Shown here piece after piece: positions 1 to 6,326 of a stretch of DNA of 6,835 nt. The DNA lies in assembly GCA_958446785.1 (NCBI GenBank), contig CAUCXP010000081.1, positions 1-6,835 of the forward strand, given 5' to 3'. Positions within the stretch are counted from its first letter, which is position 1; each line of letters begins with the position of its first letter. The translations under genes and the position numbers were made by a program. This DNA is from an uncultured Collinsella sp. (GTDB lineage: Bacteria > Actinomycetota > Coriobacteriia > Coriobacteriales > Coriobacteriaceae). A model generated the notes under the pieces. The model searched no databases and was not told where the DNA came from. It saw only the letters and a program-made list of their open reading frames with translations.

Positions 1-1
1 C

Positions 2-1051
2 CAGGTTATATCCCTCAACTTTGAAGACCTGGAGTTCGAGTCGCTTACGTCGTATAGAGCACTCTACGACTACATTTCCGCCAGACTCGTCCCCGATAAG
101 ATGAACTACGTTTTTCTGGACGAGATACAGCACGTCGAGCATTTCGAAAAAGCCGTCGACAGTCTTTTTATCAAGGACAATGTCGACCTCTACATAACCG
201 GTTCCAACGCTTATCTGCTCTCGAGCGAGCTGGCAACTTTGCTCTCCGGCCGCTACGTAGAGCTCAAGATGCTGCCCCTATCCTTTAAAGAGTTTTGCTC
301 GGCAAAAACCAATGACGGAAAGGCTCCCGCGCAGTTGTTTGACGAGTACATCACCCGGGGCTCTTTTCCCTTTATCGCCGAGACGGGTATTCAGGGACCC
401 CAGGCGCGCGATTATCTTATGAGCCTCTACGATACCATCGTCATACGCGACGTTATCGAACGCCTGAAGGTCTCGGACGTCCCGACCCTGCGCGATATCA
501 CCAAGTTCCTACTCCATAGCATTGGAAACCGGATCTCGATTAAAAAAATCTCCGACACGCTCTCGTCCAACGGCAACAAAACCGACCAGAAAACCGTAGC
601 CAAATACCTCAAAGGCTTAACAGACAGCCTTGTGCTGTACTTTGCTCCGCGCTATAACGTGCGCGGTCGGCAGCTTCTTTCAACAAACGGCAAATACTAC
701 GCCGTTGACCTTGGACTTAGAGGTGCTCTCGTCAAAACCCAAAGCAGCGATATCGGTCATATCCTCGAAAATGTTGTTTATCTCGAGCTCCTACGCCGTG
801 GATACGACGTCTACGTGGGCGATATCGACGGCGGGGAAATCGATTTTGTTGCCCTAAAGTCAGACGAGACAGCCTATTTTCAGGTTTCAGCCACAACGCT
901 CGACGAAACTACCCTCAATCGAGAGTTGGCCCCCTTTAAGAAAGTCCGAGACAACTACCCCAAGACGCTTCTTACGCTCGACACGCTGTTTGCGGACGCG
1001 AACTACGAAGGAGTCCGCAAGCGCAACGTGATCGACTGGCTCCTGGAGTAA
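2..1051 (+). CDS. AAA-family ATPase with DUF4143-type C-terminal domain (5' end outside window)
   Basis: The reading frame is open from the first bases of the window, so the Met at 101 is internal and the true start lies upstream; 349 residues are visible. Numbering from that Met, the protein shows a Walker B strand (YVFLDEIQ, D7/E8), a sensor-1-like ITGSN at 32-36 followed by the SGRYVELKMLPLSFKEF segment typical of AAA_14 ATPases, then a winged-helix-like region (about 125-185). A C-terminal PD-(D/E)xK-like core follows: E223 in ENVVYLELLRRGYDV, E246-x-D248 in GGEIDF, and QVS at 261-263 where many relatives have a Lys. Walker A must lie in the missing N-terminal 50 or so residues. Such standalone ATPase/DUF4143 proteins are common, often multicopy and mobile in gut bacteria; their cellular role is poorly known. 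Base composition is clearly lower in GC than the neighbouring operon, and transcription converges on it. Family is secure, function is not. Confidence 0.9.
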   Translation, partial: QVISLNFEDLEFESLTSYRALYDYISARLVPDKMNYVFLDEIQHVEHFEKAVDSLFIKDNVDLYITGSNAYLLSSELATLLSGRYVELKMLPLSFKEFCSAKTNDGKAPAQLFDEYITRGSFPFIAETGIQGPQARDYLMSLYDTIVIRDVIERLKVSDVPTLRDITKFLLHSIGNRISIKKISDTLSSNGNKTDQKTVAKYLKGLTDSLVLYFAPRYNVRGRQLLSTNGKYYAVDLGLRGALVKTQSSDIGHILENVVYLELLRRGYDVYVGDIDGGEIDFVALKSDETAYFQVSATTLDETTLNRELAPFKKVRDNYPKTLLTLDTLFADANYEGVRKRNVIDWLLE

Positions 1052-1114
1052 CTCATAGCGCCCAAAGCCCTCCGCCGACCCCTTGCCAAGGCTGCACCCT
1101 CGATCGTTTAAAGC

Positions 1115-1170
1115 AAAAAAGCCCCTTTTATTCCACCCTAGCCACCCTCCGGGTCCCTTCCGGGAGGGGC
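1115..1170 (-). terminator. Probable intrinsic terminator of the minus-strand operon in the convergent intergenic gap
   Basis: Read on the minus strand, 20 bases after the antiterminator stop codon, there is GCCCC (1170-1166), an inner GC-rich inverted repeat (CCGGGAGGG at 1160-1168 against CCCTCCGG at 1145-1152, one bulged G), then GGGGC (1125-1121) directly followed by six T (1120-1115). GCCCC/GGGGC closes a long, partly branched stem ending in the T run, which fits a Rho-independent terminator, although the long insert makes the exact fold uncertain. For the plus-strand ATPase gene the same inner repeat could serve as a hairpin, but only A-rich sequence follows it, so it is a poor terminator in that direction. 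The rest of the gap 1052-1189 shows only a small CCTTG-C-CAAGG repeat at 1081-1091. Confidence 0.6.
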
Positions 1171-1189
1171 CCATCCAAATAAAACGACC

Positions 1190-2017
1190 TTATCCTTCGA
1201 TACTCGCCTTAAGTCGCTGAACATGCATCAGCAGGTAGAGCGTCTCGTTCTCGCTGCATTCCCAGCCGTGCTCGGAAATAAAGTAGGCGAGAATATCTGC
1301 CGTACAGGCATACGACTCCGGATACGTCTCCTTCATAACGGGAAGCATCGTTCCAAAGCCGGCATCCGCGTCCTCCCCCAGCTTGATACGGTCGAGCAAA
1401 AATCTCACATGCATCGCAAAGCGCGCATAGGTAAAAGACGAGGTATCGAGAGCTCCGATGTGCCGCACCACGATCTCTGTCAGGTCCTCAAGCACGCGCG
1501 TCGCCTCGATCGTAGCCTCCATGTTGCTCTGCTCGGACTCGCCGTCGATCAGGTGCAGAGCAATGTTGGTGACCTCGGCCTCGGGAAGCGCAACCCCCAG
1601 GCGGCTCTTTGCGAGCGTGAGCGCACGGCGGGCGACGGCGACCTCGCGCGGATACAGACGCATCACGTCAAACGAAAGCGGCGTCTCGATCACCACGCCC
1701 TGGCTCACGCGCTGGCAGGCAAAATTGATATGGTCGGCGAGCGTCACGGGCGCGTTGGGGTTGAACTCCGTGTCGAGCTTGGCGCTCGCGTAATCGACGA
1801 TATCGGCCGCAAGCAGCAGCACATCGGACGGAATATCCTTGAGCGCGGCAACCGACGCCCCGCCCACGCCGTAGAACGTGCGCTCGACGATCGAAAGGTC
1901 CTTAAGCTCATAAGGGGGCCTGCGGTAGGCGATGCCCTTGCCAAAGACAACAAGGTCCTGCCCGTCGTCATCGCGGGCAAGCGCGCAGTTGTTGTTGATC
2001 TTCTTGAGGATCCACAT
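1190..2017 (-). CDS. BglG/LicT-family transcription antiterminator (CAT RNA-binding domain + two PRDs)
   Basis: Cytoplasmic RNA-binding regulator that, in this family, binds a ribonucleic antiterminator hairpin and stops premature termination of PTS sugar operons. Its activity is set by phosphorylation by HPr and the cognate EII. The 275 residues match family length. The N-terminal CAT domain is about 1-55 (ILKKINNNCALARDDDGQ, then VVFGKGIAY). PRD1 is about 65-165, with H96 in the DHINFA motif and H155 in IALHLID. PRD2 is about 172-275, with H203 in AMHVRFL and H265 in LMHVQRL. These four match the conserved phosphorylatable His of LicT in order and spacing, so the protein should be sugar-regulated and functional. 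Start ATG at 2017 is preceded by an AAGGAAGGAT ribosome-binding site. It is last in the operon, 45 bases after the ene-reductase stop; many homologues lie upstream of their permease. Its RNA target was not found here and may lie upstream of the permease. Confidence 0.95.
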   Translation of the reverse strand: MWILKKINNNCALARDDDGQDLVVFGKGIAYRRPPYELKDLSIVERTFYGVGGASVAALKDIPSDVLLLAADIVDYASAKLDTEFNPNAPVTLADHINFACQRVSQGVVIETPLSFDVMRLYPREVAVARRALTLAKSRLGVALPEAEVTNIALHLIDGESEQSNMEATIEATRVLEDLTEIVVRHIGALDTSSFTYARFAMHVRFLLDRIKLGEDADAGFGTMLPVMKETYPESYACTADILAYFISEHGWECSENETLYLLMHVQRLKASIEG

Positions 2018-2050
2018 CGCCTATCCTTCCTTTCTGACCCACTGTACAAC

Positions 2051-2066
2051 CTAGCACATGTGCTAG
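2051..2066. promoter_or_regulatory. 16-bp perfect palindrome between ene-reductase and antiterminator genes
   Basis: CTAGCACATGTGCTAG is self-complementary over all 16 bases. It overlaps the TAG stop codon (2065-2063) of the ene-reductase gene and ends 33 bases before the antiterminator ATG. In DNA it has the symmetry of a dimeric regulator's operator; in RNA it could fold as a 6-bp stem with a CAUG loop, or pair between transcripts. A second short palindrome, TGTACA (2043-2048), lies next to it. No clear -35/-10 pair fits beside it, so a promoter/operator role is unproven. A mRNA-processing or stabilising hairpin between cistrons is equally possible. Confidence 0.4.
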
Positions 2067-3964
2067 ATGGATGCCGCCGCAGAGTAGCCTTCAAACACGG
2101 CATCCTTGATGACGCGCGCCCGGCGGCAGTCACCCACAAGATACGTTTGGGGCACCACGCCCGCAAGGCCCTCGGCAAGCGCGGTGCGCGGCCGCACGCC
2201 CGCAGCGATCACCACGTTGTCGCAGGCGAGCACGCACTCGGCCCCATCGGGCCCGCTCACGCACACGCCCTCATCGCCGATCGAGGTGCAAGAAGTGTTG
2301 AGCAGCACCTCGATGGCCTTGCCCTGCCTGTCAAACATCTGGCGGAGCGCAATCCTAAAGAGTGAGTTGCCCTGCGCCGCGAGCGCAGACCCCATCTCGA
2401 CCACCTTGACCTCGTGCCCTTGCTCGGCAAGCTCGAGCGCCAGCTCGGCACCGATCGTGCCGCCGCCGACGACCACCACGCGCGAGCCGAGGTCCTCCAC
2501 ATGCTCGATAGCCTGGGCAAACCCCATAACGACGGGCGCATCGACACCCGGAACGGAAGGCACAAACGACTCGGCGCCCACGGCGACGATGAGCGCATCG
2601 GGCGCCATCTCCTCCACAAAGACACGGTCCACCTCGCACCCAAAGCGCACGTCAAGCTCACCCGCGCGCTCGAGCCCGGCAATCTTGTGCTCGAGATAGT
2701 GCAAGTAGCGAGCGATATCCTCCTTGTGGGATTCCTGGGCGATAAGCCTCACATTGCCGCCCACGCGATCGGCGCGCTCCGCGAGCACCACCTTGTGACC
2801 GCGCGCGCAGGCTGTGATCGCCGCCATGCAGCCGGCAGGGCCGGCACCCACCACGAGTACGCGCTCCGAAACCTCCGCGGGCTCCACCGTGCGCGGAACA
2901 AAATCCTCGTTGGCAAAGCGCGGGTTCACGCTGCAGCCCACGTTCCAGCGGTCCGTCGAAATGTGGTAGCACTGCAGACAGCGCAGGCACGGCACGATAT
3001 CCTCGGCACGGTCGTCGCGTGCCTTGGCGGGCCACAGGGGGTCGGCGGCCAGGGCGCGCGCGAGCGCCACCATGTCGCAGGCGCCCTCGGCGATGGCGCG
3101 CTCCGCCTCCTCGGGCGTCTCGACGGAGCCCACGAGCGTCACGGGGACATCGACTGCCGCCTTGACGGCACGGGCGAGCTCCAGGTTGAGCAGATGCGGG
3201 TCGAGGTTAGTTGCCGAAGTGTGCACGTTGGCCTCGTGCTCGATATCGAGCCCGCAGGAGACCTGAATGCTTGTCACGTAGCGCTGGGCCTCGCGGCAAA
3301 ACGCGATGACGTCGTCAAGCTCTATGCCGCCCGGCATCCACTCGTCAGCCGAGATGCGCATCTCCATGGCGAAGCGCGGCCCCACGGCCTCGCGGCAGGC
3401 GCTCAGCACCTGCAAGGGAAAGCGCATGCGATTTTCGATGGAGCCGCCGTACCCATCCGTGCGGTGGTTGAACAGCGGGCTTAAAAACTGCCCCATGAGC
3501 CAGCCGTGCCCAAAGTGCAAAAACACCATGTCAAAGCCCGCGCGGCGCGCATCAACGCACGCCTGCACCCAACATGCGGCCGTATGCTCCATCATGGCGG
3601 GCGTCATGGCGCGCACCTCGATGCCATCGGCGCGCACAAAGCCGTCTGGTCCCATGGCGTAGTCCACGGTGCGCGCATACTGACCCGCATGCGCAAGCTC
3701 GATACTTGCCGCCGCACCACCCGCGCGCGCCATGCGGGCGCGGGCCACCGTGGACTCGCGCTCGTACTTGGAGAATGCATACGGCTCATCGGCGCTCATC
3801 CACGACGAGCGCCCGGGCTCCACAATGGTGTGCCCGCAGATCACGACACCGGCGCCACCGCGGCAGCGATCCTCGTAATGCTCGCTCATGGGGTTTGCGA
3901 CGATACGGTTCTGCACAAGCGTGTCGCCCAGCTTAATGGGAGAAAACAGATGTGGGTAGCTCAT
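2063..3964 (-). CDS. Old-yellow-enzyme family ene-reductase (FMN/4Fe-4S/FAD; 2,4-dienoyl-CoA reductase/enoate reductase type)
   Basis: Cytoplasmic flavoenzyme predicted to pass electrons from NAD(P)H through FAD and a 4Fe-4S cluster to FMN and reduce an activated C=C bond. The substrate is unknown. The 633 residues show an N-terminal TIM barrel (about 1-320; ELAHAGQY at 89-96; HFGHGWLMGQFLSP from 150; DGYGGSIENRMRF from 170), cluster cysteines C326, C329, C332 and C344 before VNPRF, an FAD Rossmann motif VVGAGPAG (371-378), a second nucleotide motif VVGGGTIG (498-505) and the C-terminal YLVGD (608-612). Relatives include FadH, BaiCD/BaiH and clostridial enoate reductases. Odd points: W155 stands where family members usually have the proton-donating Tyr, and about 15 residues are missing between P25-M26 and YEDR. 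The ATG directly follows the rhamnosidase TAG with no spacer, and its GGGGG ribosome-binding site lies inside that gene, so translational coupling is expected. Family is secure, substrate is inference. Confidence 0.95.
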   Translation of the reverse strand: MSYPHLFSPIKLGDTLVQNRIVANPMSEHYEDRCRGGAGVVICGHTIVEPGRSSWMSADEPYAFSKYERESTVARARMARAGGAAASIELAHAGQYARTVDYAMGPDGFVRADGIEVRAMTPAMMEHTAACWVQACVDARRAGFDMVFLHFGHGWLMGQFLSPLFNHRTDGYGGSIENRMRFPLQVLSACREAVGPRFAMEMRISADEWMPGGIELDDVIAFCREAQRYVTSIQVSCGLDIEHEANVHTSATNLDPHLLNLELARAVKAAVDVPVTLVGSVETPEEAERAIAEGACDMVALARALAADPLWPAKARDDRAEDIVPCLRCLQCYHISTDRWNVGCSVNPRFANEDFVPRTVEPAEVSERVLVVGAGPAGCMAAITACARGHKVVLAERADRVGGNVRLIAQESHKEDIARYLHYLEHKIAGLERAGELDVRFGCEVDRVFVEEMAPDALIVAVGAESFVPSVPGVDAPVVMGFAQAIEHVEDLGSRVVVVGGGTIGAELALELAEQGHEVKVVEMGSALAAQGNSLFRIALRQMFDRQGKAIEVLLNTSCTSIGDEGVCVSGPDGAECVLACDNVVIAAGVRPRTALAEGLAGVVPQTYLVGDCRRARVIKDAVFEGYSAAASI

Positions 3965-6244
3965 CTAGCAGCCCCCTTTCTCTTCAGAAACGACCATGAC
4001 GGTACGCGTGCCCTCTGTCTTTGACGAGAGGACCTCCGAGCCCCAGGGGGACTCGATGGCCGTCTCGACGCCCTCGGGCACCTCGACGGCAACCGTGACC
4101 GCGCCGTCCGCGCGCTTCCACTCCACGCGTGCCGCGCCCTTGCAGGTCTTCCACGTACAGGCAAAACTGTCCGTGGCGTGCGAAAGGTAGGGCTTGACCG
4201 TGAGCTTGTCGCAGCCCTGCGCGTCGCGCGCAACTAAAAGGCCACCCAGACCCTCGTAGAACCACTGGTCGTAGCTCGAGAACATGGCATGGTCGCACGA
4301 GGCCAAAGGATCGTCGAACATCTCGATAAGCGCCCCGTTGCCGTCGGCGAGCATTCCGAGTAGGCTCGGGTTCTCCTCGCGCAGCAGCCAGCGCTCAAGA
4401 AGCTCGCTGTAGCCATACTCCGCAAGCAGCCTAAAGGCAAACGAGGTACCGAAGATGCCCGTGGTGAGCACGCCACCTTCGGCCTTGATCGCACGCACCA
4501 GTGCGCCCACCAGCTCCGACTGGTCGCCCAGGCCGAGCTCCGCGGCAAACGCCCAAGACGTCTGGGTCCCGTCGCCAAACGATCCGTTCTCGTGCTTAAA
4601 GCGATCGATGATCCGGGGCCGCAGCTCTGCGGCGGCCGCAGCAAAGCGCTCGACATCGCAGCCTAAGCGCTCCCCCGCCTCGCACACAAGGCCGAGCGCC
4701 CAAAGGATTGCGCACCAGCCCACAAACTCCTTGTCGGGGCTGCCGCTCGAGAAGCCCTGCGCAATCAGGCTGCCGTGGTCGCCCAGGCAGTGCGGAGCGA
4801 GCTCTGCCGCATCAAAGCCGAGCAGGTAGTCGCCAAAGCGCTCGATGCCCGCCCACTCCCGCTCGAGCAGGTCGCGTCGCCCGCAGACACGATCTGCAAC
4901 AAGCGCCAGATACGGGTAGGCGATCTGCCATATAAGCGGCCCCTCGCCATAGGCGGGCCCGTTGGAGCCGATACCCATGAACGGCGCCGTCTCGGGAAGG
5001 CCGCCTCGCTCCGTCTGATCGCGTGCAAAATCCGCAAGCGTCTTGTCGATGAGGCCCGCGACGTTAAACGAGAACGTCTGGGACGCGGCGAGGGCCACCA
5101 TATCGCCGCCGTAGCCAAAGCGCTCGCGCGCGCAGTCCTCAAACAGGCCGTGGTTGTTGTTGAGCTTGGTGCGGATCGCAGCCTCGTGCAGCCGCTCAAA
5201 GCGCTCGCAGCCCAGCTCAAGCTTACCCACCTGCGCAAGGTCCGTATGCACATAGGTCGCCACCGCCTCGACGATGTCGGCAGCAGACGCGCCCGTCACG
5301 CTCACGTATCGGAACGAATGCCAGCAGAAGCGGTTCTCAAACTCGTTGACGCCCTCGTGGCAGAGCACCGAGTCGTGCTGCTCGGCCGGCTCGGGAGCGT
5401 CGGGACCGCCGGGACACACGCCGCGCGGAGTCTCCATGCCGGCATAGCCCGCAACCGCCGTCCCTGTATAAGGGCCGCCATCGCGCCAGGTCTCGGAATA
5501 GAGAAGCTCGATGCGCGCACCCGCGTGAGCCGCCACGCGCATACGCAAAAATCCGGCGACGACCTCGCCAAAGTCGACAACCGTCGCCCCCTCGTGCTCA
5601 AAGATCCGCACGGGCGCAATGCTTCCCGCGCGCACGCACGGGGCGACCGGCGTGAGCTCGACCGAGCGAGTATCGTCATATACCGTCACAGGGCACGGGC
5701 CTGCCGCGGGAGCACCCCCGCGCAGGTCAAACACCTCGCCCAGATACACGTTATTGAACAGGAGGTCGCCCTCGCGCACACTCCACGAGGCATCGGTGGC
5801 AACGAGCACCTTGCCCTCGCCGTCGACGAGCCGTGCGGCCACGCGGGGCGTGCCGACCTCGGTCAGGCGCTCGCGCAGGTTGTACTTGCCAAACAGGCGT
5901 AAGGGCGAGGGGTTAAAAAATCCGTTGCCGAGCTCGATCTGGATCTCGTTTTCACCCTCATGCAAAAGGCCCGCCGCGTCGACCTTGTGCGCATAGACCT
6001 TTTTGGTAAAGTTGGTCCACCATCCGAGAAGCTCGGAGCCATCCGCGCGCTTACCGTTGATGCGCACGCGCGCATAGCCCAGCACCGCCAGCTCGAGCTC
6101 GGCCCGTGCGGGCACGCTTTCAAGCTCAAACGACCCCATGACCACATGGTTTCGATATGTTTCGCCAAAAAAAGCCGACTCGGGCTCGTAGCAAAACGGC
6201 GCGCCTGCGATCCAGCGCGCCCCGTCCAATAACGTATGCTCCAT
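3965..6244 (-). CDS. Glycoside hydrolase family 78 protein, alpha-L-rhamnosidase-like
   Basis: Predicted inverting glycosidase removing terminal alpha-L-rhamnose from plant glycosides or polysaccharides. The 759 residues follow GH78 order. N-terminal beta domains span about 35-240 (VLGYARVRINGK at 54-65; EGENEIQIELGNGFF at 96-110; NNVYLGEVFDLRG at 164-176; VDFGEVVAGFLRM at 223-235), then ENRFCWHSFRYVSV (303-316). The (alpha/alpha)6 catalytic domain runs about 345-665, with EDCARERFGYGGD (369-381; E374 the likely general acid), GDHGS (488-492), TTGIFGT (594-600), ALIEMF (638-643; E641 the likely base) and DH (651-652). A C-terminal beta domain follows. The DCPxRER motif is changed to DCARER, one residue short. 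No signal peptide is visible, so it should act in the cytoplasm on imported or phosphorylated substrate. Start ATG at 6244 has GAGAGG five bases upstream. It abuts the ene-reductase and follows a PTS permease. GH78 membership is strong; exact substrate is unknown. Confidence 0.9.
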   Translation of the reverse strand: MEHTLLDGARWIAGAPFCYEPESAFFGETYRNHVVMGSFELESVPARAELELAVLGYARVRINGKRADGSELLGWWTNFTKKVYAHKVDAAGLLHEGENEIQIELGNGFFNPSPLRLFGKYNLRERLTEVGTPRVAARLVDGEGKVLVATDASWSVREGDLLFNNVYLGEVFDLRGGAPAAGPCPVTVYDDTRSVELTPVAPCVRAGSIAPVRIFEHEGATVVDFGEVVAGFLRMRVAAHAGARIELLYSETWRDGGPYTGTAVAGYAGMETPRGVCPGGPDAPEPAEQHDSVLCHEGVNEFENRFCWHSFRYVSVTGASAADIVEAVATYVHTDLAQVGKLELGCERFERLHEAAIRTKLNNNHGLFEDCARERFGYGGDMVALAASQTFSFNVAGLIDKTLADFARDQTERGGLPETAPFMGIGSNGPAYGEGPLIWQIAYPYLALVADRVCGRRDLLEREWAGIERFGDYLLGFDAAELAPHCLGDHGSLIAQGFSSGSPDKEFVGWCAILWALGLVCEAGERLGCDVERFAAAAAELRPRIIDRFKHENGSFGDGTQTSWAFAAELGLGDQSELVGALVRAIKAEGGVLTTGIFGTSFAFRLLAEYGYSELLERWLLREENPSLLGMLADGNGALIEMFDDPLASCDHAMFSSYDQWFYEGLGGLLVARDAQGCDKLTVKPYLSHATDSFACTWKTCKGAARVEWKRADGAVTVAVEVPEGVETAIESPWGSEVLSSKTEGTRTVMVVSEEKGGC

Positions 6245-6265
6245 CCTGACCTCTCAAGAGATAAA

Positions 6266-6301
6266 CAGAATGGCGGCCCGCCACGTGGAACCGCCATTCT
6301 G
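6266..6301 (-). terminator. Intercistronic stem-loop between permease and rhamnosidase genes (terminator or attenuator)
   Basis: On the minus strand CAGAATGGCGG (6301-6291) pairs perfectly with CCGCCATTCTG (6276-6266), giving an 11-bp stem with a 14-base loop, then TTTATCTCTT. It starts 25 bases after the permease stop codon and ends 21 bases before the rhamnosidase ATG. The stem is strong but the T run is short and broken, so partial termination or mRNA-end protection of the permease message is plausible. The loop carries CCACGTGG (6281-6288). Two shorter pairings exclude the main stem: GCCA/TGGC over 6293-6303 and TGGCG/CGCCA over 6271-6283. Confidence 0.55.
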
Positions 6302-6326
6302 GCTGGGGTGTAATCTGTACCGACGA

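Noticed and set aside
1081..1091. CCTTGCCAAGG inverted repeat as terminator of the ATPase gene
   Set aside because: The arms leave only a one-base centre and no T run follows, so it cannot form a stable terminator hairpin.
2018..2050. Promoter for separate expression of the antiterminator gene
   Set aside because: No -35/-10 pair with proper spacing fits in the short gap; the region is mainly a palindrome edge and a ribosome-binding site.
1223..2365. 380-residue open frame on the plus strand, opposite the antiterminator and ene-reductase genes
   Set aside because: It is antisense to two well-recognised genes, crosses their junction, has a low-complexity His/Arg/Leu-rich composition and no recognisable domain; long antisense frames are expected in GC-rich DNA.
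2414..3484. 356-residue open frame on the plus strand opposite the ene-reductase gene
   Set aside because: Composition rich in Ala/Arg/His/Gly without any motif; a by-product of strong third-position GC in the real gene.
2063..3964. Assignment of the ene-reductase as bilirubin reductase, BaiCD/BaiH or a flavone reductase
   Set aside because: Only family-level motifs can be read here; the substrate-site segment (HGWL) does not match the HGDR motif reported for bilirubin reductase, and no specific diagnostic for the others is visible.
4775..5902. 375-residue open frame on the plus strand opposite the rhamnosidase gene
   Set aside because: Same reasoning: antisense shadow of a clear GH78 gene, no domain and no convincing ribosome-binding site.
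6302..6326. Possible RAT (ribonucleic antiterminator) upstream of the rhamnosidase gene
   Set aside because: The sequence shares a few bases (GATTACA-like) with LicT/BglG targets but lacks the conserved paired ends and internal loops, so it is not called.
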